Below, piece after piece: positions 1 to 6,424 of a DNA stretch of 7,830 nt (positions are counted from its first letter, which is position 1; each line of letters opens with the position of its first letter). This DNA is from Lysobacterales bacterium (GTDB lineage Bacteria > Pseudomonadota > Gammaproteobacteria > Xanthomonadales > Marinicellaceae): NCBI GenBank assembly GCA_027083915.1, contig JALWML010000048.1, forward strand, positions 1 through 7,830. The letters run 5' to 3'. A program made the translations under genes and the position numbers. Below the pieces are notes generated by a model, which ran no database searches, was not told where the DNA came from, and saw nothing but the letters and a program-made list of their open reading frames with translations.

Positions 1-2
1 TT

Positions 3-1685
3 GTTAGTCACCCTGATGTGCACAAAATTGCCTTTACCGGTTCAACTGATGTGGGCAGACTTATTCGCCAACAAACTGCAGGAACTGGCAAAAAGCTCAC
101 ACTTGAATTGGGTGGAAAATCTGCTTTTATCGTGTTTGATGATGCCGATATTGATTCAGCTATTGAAGGGTTGATTGATGCTATTTGGTTTAACCAAGGA
201 CAAGTTTGTTGTGCTGGCTCACGTTTATTGGTGCAAGAAAGTATTGCCGATAGATTTCATGAAAAGCTTAAACAACGCATGAAAAAATTACGGGTTGGTA
301 ATCCTTTAGACAAATCAATCGACATTGGAGCCATTGTTGACCCAAGCCAACAAACACGGATTGCACAATTGGTTAAGCAAGGCGTTGAAGAAGGCGCAGA
401 ACTTTATCAACCCGATATTACCTTACCAGAATGCGGATGTTTTTACCCACCCACATTATTAACCGAAGTCGAAACAGCACATCATGTCGCCCAAGAAGAA
501 ATATTTGGCCCTGTTTTGGTTTCCATGACCTTCCGCACACCAGCCGAAGCAGTAGCCTTGGCAAATAATGTTCGTTATGGGTTAGCGTGTAGTGTTTGGA
601 GTGAGAACATTAACTTAGCTTTAGATATTGCACCCAAAGTGATAGCAGGCGTGGTGTGGATAAACTGCACCAATCAATTTGATGCAGCTGCTGGCTTTGG
701 TGGCAAAAAAGAATCAGGATTCGGACGCGAAGGTGGAATCGAAGGCATGTACGCTTATTTAAAACCCAAAGTCGATGCAACTCTAAAGCCAAGCAAACCA
801 CAAAAAGTCTTTGAACTTAAAACAAAAAATTCACAGACAATAGTGGATAGAACACCAAAATTCTATATCGGTGGCAAACAAGCACGCCCTGATGGTGGAT
901 ATTCCCAAGCTGTCGTTTCTAGCAAAGGCGAATTAATTGCTCACATTGGAGAAGGTAACCGCAAAGATGTGCGTAATGCCGTAGAAGCAGCACGCAAAGC
1001 AATAGGATGGACCAATACAACCGCACATAACCGTGCCCAAGTGCTTTATTTTATTGCCGAAAACTTGAGTCTTCGCAGTGAAGAATTTATCAAAAATATT
1101 CAAGCCATCACAGGTGTAAGTGCCAAAGAAGCACAACGTGAAGTCGATAAAAGTATTGAACGACTATTCTACTATGCCGCTATAGCTGATAAATTTGACG
1201 GGCAAGTGCATAGTGTGCCCGTTCGCGGAGTCGTACTTGCCATGCCAGAGGCAAACGGCATTATGGGTATTGTGTGCCCTGATGAAAACCCATTACTCGG
1301 ATTTGTGTCATTAATGGCAGCAACTATCGCAATGGGTAATCGAATTGTGATGATTCCATCGCAAAGCGCAGGGTTAACCACCTTAGAATTTTACCAAATC
1401 CTAGAAACATCAGATGTGCCAGCAGGTGTGGTCAATATTATCACTGGCAATAAAAATGAACTGGCACAAACCCTAGCCGATCATTATGAAGTCGAATCGG
1501 TATGGTATTTTGGTGATGTCGAAGGTTCAACAATGGTAGAAAAAGCCAGTGCTGCCAACCTTAAACGTACATGGGTCAATAACGGTAAAGCCCGAGATTG
1601 GTTTGATAATTCCCAAAGCCAAGGCAAAGAATTTCTTAACCAAGCCACCGATGTTAAAAATATTTGGACACCTTATGGAGAATGA
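3..1685 (+). CDS. ALDH16-type aldehyde dehydrogenase, 5'-truncated by window edge
   Basis: NAD(P)-dependent oxidation of an aldehyde to the acid is expected; the substrate is unknown. The frame is open from base 3 and reads VSHPDVHKIAFTGSTDVGR, a conserved ALDH stretch, so the GTG at 18 is not the start and ~220-240 N-terminal residues are missing. The first domain keeps the general-base Glu in ELGGK (codon 105-107), the catalytic Cys in GQVCCAGSR (first Cys, 207-209), EIFGPV (498-515) and the late K-SGFGRE motif (~708-734). A linker (~770-850) leads to a second ALDH-like domain (~852-1680) that resembles only the cofactor-binding half: it has GMPE/CPDENP-like and late YFGD-EGS segments where active ALDHs carry PWNFP and FTGS, and it ends with no Cys-containing catalytic half. 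This architecture is typical of ALDH16, where known bacterial members are active through domain one and the second domain is non-catalytic. It converges on the minus-strand gene at 1884. The family call is firm; the physiological role is not. Confidence 0.9.
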   Translation, partial: VSHPDVHKIAFTGSTDVGRLIRQQTAGTGKKLTLELGGKSAFIVFDDADIDSAIEGLIDAIWFNQGQVCCAGSRLLVQESIADRFHEKLKQRMKKLRVGNPLDKSIDIGAIVDPSQQTRIAQLVKQGVEEGAELYQPDITLPECGCFYPPTLLTEVETAHHVAQEEIFGPVLVSMTFRTPAEAVALANNVRYGLACSVWSENINLALDIAPKVIAGVVWINCTNQFDAAAGFGGKKESGFGREGGIEGMYAYLKPKVDATLKPSKPQKVFELKTKNSQTIVDRTPKFYIGGKQARPDGGYSQAVVSSKGELIAHIGEGNRKDVRNAVEAARKAIGWTNTTAHNRAQVLYFIAENLSLRSEEFIKNIQAITGVSAKEAQREVDKSIERLFYYAAIADKFDGQVHSVPVRGVVLAMPEANGIMGIVCPDENPLLGFVSLMAATIAMGNRIVMIPSQSAGLTTLEFYQILETSDVPAGVVNIITGNKNELAQTLADHYEVESVWYFGDVEGSTMVEKASAANLKRTWVNNGKARDWFDNSQSQGKEFLNQATDVKNIWTPYGE

Positions 1686-1883
1686 GTATTGTTTGTGAAT
1701 AAATAACAGGGAGGTTCGTAGAGAAGGCACGGAGTTTAATAAAATCAACACCATCATATCTGCAGAGGAAGGTATCTCCTTGGGAATCGTGTTTTCTCTT
1801 GGAATGTAGGTTTGGTTCCACCAAACAATTTAAAACTGGTTGATTATAGCAAAACAGCAACTCAGATAAATAACAACTTATTT
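1686..1883. other. Convergent intergenic region, possible dispersed repeat
   Basis: This 198-nt stretch separates the 3' ends of the ALDH (plus) and the 202-aa exported protein (minus). Its first half is purine-rich on the plus strand, with AGAGAAGGCACGGAG at 1721-1735, a style of sequence I associate with dispersed intergenic repeats in environmental bacterial genomes; this is a resemblance only. It also holds a 7-bp hairpin at 1810-1826 and an all-AT 6-bp hairpin (AAATAA/TTATTT, 1868-1883) next to a T run. Neither is a canonical terminator. Minus-strand reading frames are open across it but have no ribosome-binding site or recognisable product. Confidence 0.4.
1810..1826. repeat. Perfect 7-bp inverted repeat, 3-nt loop
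   Basis: GTTTGGT and ACCAAAC flank a TCC loop. It lies between two convergent genes, where a bidirectional terminator would be expected, but neither side carries a U tract (plus side AATTTAAAAC, minus side CTACATTCC), so a terminator role is weak. It may be part of the suspected intergenic repeat. Confidence 0.4.
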
Positions 1884-2492
1884 TTAATACTTATAGACAT
1901 AATATATATAAATCTGTTTTGGAGAGATTGGTTTTCTTGGTGTTGGAGAATCTTCGAGTTCTTGTTTAAAATCTCCTTTTAAAAATAATGGCAATCCATT
2001 TTTTTCATCTTTTACAGATAAAATATACTCTGCATTTATCATGGCACAACTATCTGAAACCTTAAATTTTGGATGAGTGCGATAATTTTCTTTAGTATTT
2101 AACATGGGCTTTTTTCGTTCTTCCGTTTCTTTTAAATACTCTTGGAACTCAGCCAAGTCATGATAGTCAGAACTGAAATAATGTTCAATTTTTTTAGAGC
2201 TGTAATCTTGCCAAAATATATCAACCATTTCATTTTTGTCATTATATTTATAGCCAATTGTGGTTGGTACGCGTCCCATGCCTTCTCCAACCATATTACC
2301 TCTATTATCAAATAAGTAATAATAATTAGGACAAGGCATCCAATCCTCTGTTCCTTTTGGGGTATCTGAAATTTGCTCCCAAATCTCTTTTATCTTATGT
2401 TTTACAATCATTTCTCTATCGAAAAATTGTAAATTTTGGGATAGGCTAGTGAAACTAAGAGCAAGTAAAAGAAATACGAGCACTTTATTCAT
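1884..2492 (-). CDS. Exported protein of unknown function, 202 aa
   Basis: I do not recognise this family. The first ~18 residues (MNKVLVFLLLALSFTSLS) form a Sec signal peptide, with cleavage plausible just before Q19, so the mature protein should be periplasmic or secreted. It has no lipobox and no second membrane segment. The mature chain is rich in Tyr, Lys and Glu. Residues 58-94 contain two stretches (YLFDNRGNMVGEG and YKYNDKNEMVDIFW) that superficially resemble the beta-strand YD-type units of RHS-like proteins. There are two mature cysteines (54 and 149), so one disulfide is possible. The start is set by TAATG, where its ATG shares one base with the stop of the upstream hydrolase gene, with AGG (2504-2502) 9 nt before it. 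It is visibly AT-rich: four 60-base lines I counted (1921, 1981, 2161, 2221) hold 22, 14, 16 and 22 G+C. It is probably the last gene of a tgt-hydrolase-unknown operon; recent acquisition is possible. Confidence 0.75.
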   Translation of the reverse strand: MNKVLVFLLLALSFTSLSQNLQFFDREMIVKHKIKEIWEQISDTPKGTEDWMPCPNYYYLFDNRGNMVGEGMGRVPTTIGYKYNDKNEMVDIFWQDYSSKKIEHYFSSDYHDLAEFQEYLKETEERKKPMLNTKENYRTHPKFKVSDSCAMINAEYILSVKDEKNGLPLFLKGDFKQELEDSPTPRKPISPKQIYIYYVYKY

Positions 2493-3412
2493 TACTTATT
2501 ACCTAAATCACCATTCAAAATCACACCCTTATAAATTTGCTTGGTCATTTTTTCTGTGGTGATAAATCCCCAGCTCCATGCATCGTATTTTGCTAATGGA
2601 TTGAGTTTGAGCACTTCCTCTTGGGTTTTGCCTTCATCGACTAATTTGCCGATTATTGCACGGGCATCTTCTAGCATGGCGATTGAGTTTTCAAGGTCTT
2701 TTTTGTTGGCTAAAACGCCGTGTCCAGGGATGATTTTGGTGTTTTCATCTACCAATCCTAAAACGGTTTTTTGGGCTTCGATGTAGCCATCTAATGATCC
2801 GCCACTGCCAAAATCTATGAATGGAAATATTTTGTTGAATAATGTGTCGCCCATGTGGATGACATTAACATTGGTAAAATGTACCGCTGCATCACCATCG
2901 GTGTGTGCATGTGGAAGGTGGAAAACATGGGCATCCAATCCGTTTAGGTGAAAGTCCATGGATTGCGAAAAGGTGACAACAGGCAAGGATTTTTTAGGGG
3001 CGTCCATCATCTTACCATCCGCACCTTGTACACCTTTGCTTAATAAATGCCTACGCATATTCTGTTGAGCTACTATCCAAGCACCTTTCTTACCCATCAC
3101 TTCATTATTGCCAGTATGATCACCGTGAACGTGGGTGTTTATCAAAAAGTCAATTGAGTTTGGGGTGATTTCTTTGAGGGCTTTGTTCATGATATCTAAA
3201 GTCGATGGCATCGCATCATCTATCAAAACCACCCCGTCATAACCAACAGAAATGGCTAAATTGCCACCTGTAAAACCACCAACACCTATAAGCATGTATA
3301 AGTTATCAGCTACTTTGATGGCATCCCAACTCATTGCTACTTCTTTTGACTCTTTTGCCGATACCGAGAATGATAAAATGATACTCAATAATATTAATCT
3401 ATAAAAACTCAT
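2492..3412 (-). CDS. Exported MBL-fold metallo-hydrolase
   Basis: This is a 306-aa metallo-beta-lactamase-superfamily hydrolase; the substrate is unknown. A Sec signal peptide (residues 1-19, ending VSA before KES) predicts a periplasmic location. The complete dinuclear metal set is visible: the HxHxDH motif at 94-99 (H94, H96, D98, H99), H170 in HAHTDGD, the bridging D189 in HMGDT, and H221 in IPGHG. The GDTLFN..PFIDFGSGGS-DGYI segment (188-203) is typical of a broad group of secreted hydrolases often labelled simply MBL-fold or SoxH-like. It lacks clear hallmarks of a clinical beta-lactamase, so I would not call it a resistance gene. The start at 3412 has a good ribosome-binding site: GAGG at 3421-3418, five T's before the ATG, overlapping the tgt stop codon. 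Its own stop overlaps the next start (TAATG). This implies co-transcription and probably translational coupling with both neighbours. Confidence 0.88.
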   Translation of the reverse strand: MSFYRLILLSIILSFSVSAKESKEVAMSWDAIKVADNLYMLIGVGGFTGGNLAISVGYDGVVLIDDAMPSTLDIMNKALKEITPNSIDFLINTHVHGDHTGNNEVMGKKGAWIVAQQNMRRHLLSKGVQGADGKMMDAPKKSLPVVTFSQSMDFHLNGLDAHVFHLPHAHTDGDAAVHFTNVNVIHMGDTLFNKIFPFIDFGSGGSLDGYIEAQKTVLGLVDENTKIIPGHGVLANKKDLENSIAMLEDARAIIGKLVDEGKTQEEVLKLNPLAKYDAWSWGFITTEKMTKQIYKGVILNGDLGNK

Positions 3413-3417
3413 AAAAA

Positions 3418-3422
3418 CCTCA
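3418..3422 (-). promoter_or_regulatory. Ribosome-binding site overlapping tgt stop
   Basis: On the minus strand TGAGG contains the tgt stop codon TGA, and its GAGG is the Shine-Dalgarno sequence for the hydrolase gene, five bases from its ATG. Ribosomes ending tgt would sit on this site, which favours coupled translation and decides the start at 3412. Confidence 0.7.
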
Positions 3423-4541
3423 TGATTTATTTTGTTCTATTCTAGCATAATAATCATCAGAAAATTCTTGCAGTCTATCTTCTTGGATTGCCTTTCTGAT
3501 ATTTTGCATTAAATCTTGGTAAAAATAGAGGTTATGAATTGTGTTTAAATGTGAGCCAAGGATTTCTTTGCATTTGTCTAAATGACGCAAGTACGAGCGT
3601 GAATAATTTTTGCAGGTATAACAACCACAATTTTCATCCAATGGTTTGGTGTCGAATTGGTGCTTTTGGTTGCGAATTTTAATCACACCATCCCATGTGA
3701 ACAAATGACCATTACGGGCATTGCGTGTTGGCATAACACAATCGAACATATCAACGCCCAACTTAACGGCTTCAATAATGTCTTCAGGTTTACCCACTCC
3801 CATCAAATAACGTGGTTTGTCATCAGGTAATAATGGTGTGGTTGTTTTTAAGACTTGTTCGCGTAAATCTTTGGGTTCACCAACTGATAGTCCACCAATA
3901 GCAAAACCGTCGAAATCAATTTCCTTCAAGCCTTGTGCCGATTCTTTGCGTAATTCATCGTGCATACCACCTTGGACTATTCCAAATAAGGCGTTTGGAT
4001 TTTTGTTAGCGACAAAAGCCTCTTTAGAACGTTTTGCCCAACGCAAGGATAAACGCATGGACTCTGCCGCGGTTTTTTCATCGGCAGGATAAGGTGTACA
4101 CTCATCAAATATCATTACAATATCTGAACCCAACTTAGTCTGCACCGCCATAGATTCTTCGGGTCCCATAAATACCTTAGAGCCATCAACTGGTGAGGCG
4201 AAGTTCACACCTTTTTCTGTTATTTTACGGCTTTTTGCCAAGGAAAAGACTTGAAAACCACCCGAATCAGTCAAAATAGGCTTATCCCAATGCATAAAAT
4301 CATGCAAATCACCGTGTTTTTCAATCACATCTGTTCCAGGACGTAACATCAAGTGAAAAGTATTACCCAAAATAATCTCAGCACCGGTGGCTTTAACATC
4401 TTCAGGTGTCATGCCTTTGACCGTACCATAAGTACCAACAGGCATAAAGCAAGGCGTTTGTACCGTTCCTCTATCAAAAGTTAAGTGCCCTCTTCTGGCA
4501 GAAGGGATTTGTTTATCGGTTTTTGCTAAGGTAAATTCCAT
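3420..4541 (-). CDS. tgt: Queuine tRNA-ribosyltransferase (tRNA-guanine transglycosylase)
   Basis: This cytoplasmic enzyme exchanges guanine-34 of tRNAs with GUN anticodons for preQ1, a step of queuosine synthesis. The 373-aa product matches the 375-aa E. coli protein along its length from the first residue, so the start is secure. Visible key residues are D92 in TDSGGFQVFSL (catalytic acid/base), D146 in MIFDECTPYPAD (substrate recognition), the nucleophile D267 in MFDCVMPTRNARNG, and the zinc ligands C305, C307, C310 and H336. All these lie at a constant +3 offset from E. coli numbering. No strong Shine-Dalgarno precedes the ATG; the leader is A/T-rich. In many gammaproteobacteria tgt sits between queA and yajC-secD-secF. 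Here there is no queA upstream within 418 nt, and downstream comes an exported hydrolase. Base composition is like the ALDH and unlike the AT-rich third gene of the run. Confidence 0.97.
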   Translation of the reverse strand: MEFTLAKTDKQIPSARRGHLTFDRGTVQTPCFMPVGTYGTVKGMTPEDVKATGAEIILGNTFHLMLRPGTDVIEKHGDLHDFMHWDKPILTDSGGFQVFSLAKSRKITEKGVNFASPVDGSKVFMGPEESMAVQTKLGSDIVMIFDECTPYPADEKTAAESMRLSLRWAKRSKEAFVANKNPNALFGIVQGGMHDELRKESAQGLKEIDFDGFAIGGLSVGEPKDLREQVLKTTTPLLPDDKPRYLMGVGKPEDIIEAVKLGVDMFDCVMPTRNARNGHLFTWDGVIKIRNQKHQFDTKPLDENCGCYTCKNYSRSYLRHLDKCKEILGSHLNTIHNLYFYQDLMQNIRKAIQEDRLQEFSDDYYARIEQNKS

Positions 4542-4959
4542 AATTCAATTTATTTTTTTCAGCCGTTGATTTTAACTGATTACAAACCAATTAAAAAGAA
4601 GTTTGTTAGCTGTTACTCTTCATCCAACTTACGTTATCCTAGCCACTTCCCCACACACCGCATGGAAATGCATTGTCAATATTTAATTTTATTTATCACA
4701 TACACAACAATTTAGAACGAGAGAGTGAGATAGAAAACTTAAAGGATACAAGAATGAGCTTGCTTAAATATTCCAAAGCGTTTTATAATTAAAGAATCAT
4801 TACTCACAGTCAGGCTTCAGATTACTTAATAAATATACTTTTATTTTTTAGGTATCACCAAGGACAGAGACATCTAAAACAATGAAAAATAAAAAACGAA
4901 TGACAGGCAAAGGAGAATGGCTGCTTTTTTTATCAGACTACCCAAGAAGCAATCAGCCT
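4542..4959. other. 418-nt AT-rich intergenic region, presumed tgt promoter region
   Basis: I see no convincing gene here. It lies upstream of tgt and downstream of the secreted-protein gene, both on the minus strand. A weak tgt promoter candidate is TTTTTA, 17 nt, TAAAAT, starting about 58 nt before the tgt ATG. A perfect GCAT-GGAA-ATGC inverted repeat is at 4660-4671. On the plus strand there is a 12-codon frame (4754-4792) behind AAGGA with 8-nt spacing, and a TATAAT at 4784-4789 with a poor TTGCTT 18 nt upstream. No terminator with a clear GC stem was found for the secreted-protein gene. Confidence 0.4.
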
Positions 4960-6252
4960 CTACAAAACCCCATCATCAATCAACATCTGAGTCACTCTGT
5001 CAGTTGCTCGTTGATTTGATTCACCATTGTTATGAGTATAAAGGTAATCCCTACCCCCTGTTCTTAACTTAAACATCTTCATCGTGCTCGTATGGACGTT
5101 TTGGGGCGACCACGTTGCCATGCTTGTTACAGATGTTTCATTGTATATTTGATAAAATGCATCGCAATTCGTGAAACCTGAAAGTTCATTTGAACACTCA
5201 GCAACTAAAGGGTAAAAATCAATTACATCTGCATCCGGATTAACATCGGCTCTAAACTTCATTTCAATGCCTGCATCCGGCCTTAGCAGTCCAGGGCCTT
5301 TATCTCCTGCAACTGTGTACAAACTTAGTGTATTAGCAGATGGTTCGTGAACTAATACAATCCAGTCTGAATTAGAGAATCCACCATTATTGTAAGGAGC
5401 AAAAATAGTTTCTTGCAATGAGCTTGAAAAATTGAAATACGCTTGTATTCTGATAGATGCTTTAATTGTAGAAATATAATAAACAAATTCTTCTTTATGT
5501 CCGACTAATGCCTGCACATCCGGCTGATCACTCACATCTAATCGTTCAAACCCAGTTCGTACATTATAATCAAATTCACTTGCTGTGAAATGCCCTTGCC
5601 CGCCATCAAAACCGTTACCATATACTCGACTTGATGATGTAACCATCCAATTTGAATCCAACAACCAATCCGCTGAGGGCTCAAGTAAATTATCATGCAA
5701 AGCAAGTCGTTGAGTAAAGTGCGTGTTTCCACCCTCGGGAGTGATTTCTAAACGTGAAGGCGTTCGCCAGACTAAATGAAGTTTTGTGATTTTACTTGTG
5801 TGGTTCTCTTTGTGTACATTTGAGCCTAAAGCTGTCCCTCCTGATTTTGAATAACAATCAACATCCATATCAACCAACACCTGTGGTTCTGTTGAGCCCC
5901 ACGGTATATTGGAAAACACCTTGGCATCTCGCCATTGGTTGGCATCTACTTGTGGATCAAACTCTTTTGATACTGCACACCAAAATGGTAGATTGTTTTC
6001 ATCGTAAAAGAACGCTGTCATAAACAAAAAATACCCACCTGCAACACTTGGGCGTTTTTGCACTTCTACCGTTACACCCCAACCCGGGTCATTAGGATCC
6101 CAATAATTGCCATTAGCTGGTAAATCATACTCAACTGTACCTACGGTGATGGCAGGAAAAGATGCTGCTACATCAATTCCTGCTTGTTCATTTTGTGCAA
6201 AAGCTGCGTAACTACAGATAAGTAAAACTAAAATTTGGATGTTTTTATTCAT
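4960..6252 (-). CDS. Secreted protein with YWDP-PGWG domain, function unknown
   Basis: The 430-aa product has a Sec signal peptide (residues 1-19, MNKNIQILVLLICSYAAFA, cleavage before QNEQ), so it is exported; no membrane anchor or lipobox is evident. Residues ~50-92 carry YWDPNDPGWGV followed by FLFMTAFFYDENNLPFW. That pattern (WxP...GWG, then aromatic strands and a YD-x-x-G/N-x-P-x-W turn) recurs in many secreted gammaproteobacterial proteins whose function I do not know. Residues ~158-172 (LHLVWRTPSRLEITP) may close this beta-rich domain. The remaining ~230 residues look like a second beta-rich region that I do not recognise. Four mature cysteines (92, 133, 353, 363) could form disulfides. 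The start at 6252 is chosen because the signal peptide begins there and AAAGG (6267-6263) lies 10 nt upstream; the GTG at 6300 would add 16 residues with neither. It has its own promoter and a folded leader, so it is probably transcribed independently of epmC. Confidence 0.8.
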   Translation of the reverse strand: MNKNIQILVLLICSYAAFAQNEQAGIDVAASFPAITVGTVEYDLPANGNYWDPNDPGWGVTVEVQKRPSVAGGYFLFMTAFFYDENNLPFWCAVSKEFDPQVDANQWRDAKVFSNIPWGSTEPQVLVDMDVDCYSKSGGTALGSNVHKENHTSKITKLHLVWRTPSRLEITPEGGNTHFTQRLALHDNLLEPSADWLLDSNWMVTSSSRVYGNGFDGGQGHFTASEFDYNVRTGFERLDVSDQPDVQALVGHKEEFVYYISTIKASIRIQAYFNFSSSLQETIFAPYNNGGFSNSDWIVLVHEPSANTLSLYTVAGDKGPGLLRPDAGIEMKFRADVNPDADVIDFYPLVAECSNELSGFTNCDAFYQIYNETSVTSMATWSPQNVHTSTMKMFKLRTGGRDYLYTHNNGESNQRATDRVTQMLIDDGVL

Positions 6253-6306
6253 GAACAGGATACCTTTATGTTTGTTAATATATGACTGAAGCCCAAACAC
6301 AGTTCA

Positions 6307-6359
6307 TGGAACATTTACAAAACCTTTGCATTGGCTGGATTTTGAATCCTTGTGTTCCA
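6307..6359 (-). promoter_or_regulatory. Structured 5' leader element of secreted-protein gene
   Basis: A perfect 7-bp outer stem (TGGAACA 6359-6353 with TGTTCCA 6313-6307) encloses two mutually exclusive inner hairpins on the minus-strand RNA. One is GGATT/AATCC (6349-6345 with 6341-6337, loop CAA). The other is CAAAATCC (6344-6337) with GGTTTTG (6324-6318), 7 bp with one bulged U and a 12-nt loop. It lies ~13 nt after the predicted transcription start and ~55 nt before the ATG. No known riboswitch class is recognised. Confidence 0.45.
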
Positions 6360-6378
6360 AAACTATGCTAAGAATTTA

Positions 6379-6407
6379 ATATTATCGTTTTTGTAAAAAA
6401 ATGTCAA
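6379..6407 (-). promoter_or_regulatory. Sigma70-type promoter for secreted-protein gene
   Basis: On the minus strand a perfect -35 TTGACA (6407-6402) is followed by 17 nt and TAATAT (6384-6379), which keeps the T1, A2, A5 and T6 of the -10 consensus. The spacer is T/A-rich. Transcription would begin near 6372, leaving a ~120-nt leader before the ATG at 6252. It is placed between the epmC stop and this gene, which indicates a separate transcription unit. Confidence 0.65.
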
Positions 6408-6424
6408 TTGAAAAAAATACAGGT

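Noticed and set aside
18..20. GTG at 18 as start of the ALDH gene
   Set aside because: The frame is open to the window edge, and the codons from 3 to 17 already encode conserved ALDH residues (VSHPD), so this is a truncated gene.
1527..1860. Minus-strand frames of 68-76 codons across the ALDH 3' end and the intergenic region
   Set aside because: They overlap a certain gene on the other strand, have no ribosome-binding site and give no recognisable product.
1868..1885. AAATAA/TTATTT hairpin plus T run as the ALDH terminator
   Set aside because: The stem is entirely A/T and only 6 bp, too weak for an intrinsic terminator and easily explained by chance in AT-rich DNA.
4651..4679. TTGACA on the minus strand (4679-4674) as a tgt promoter
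   Set aside because: The position 17 nt downstream reads GTGTGG, and nothing like a -10 lies at 15-19 nt; it is an orphan -35 match.
4882..5019. 45-codon plus-strand frame as a gene
   Set aside because: It has no suitably spaced ribosome-binding site, overlaps the 3' end of the secreted-protein gene on the other strand, and its product is unrecognisable; kept only as part of a low-interest finding.
6250..6300. GTG at 6300 as the start of the secreted-protein gene
   Set aside because: It would put 16 polar residues before the signal peptide; the ATG at 6252 starts the signal peptide exactly and has AAAGG upstream.
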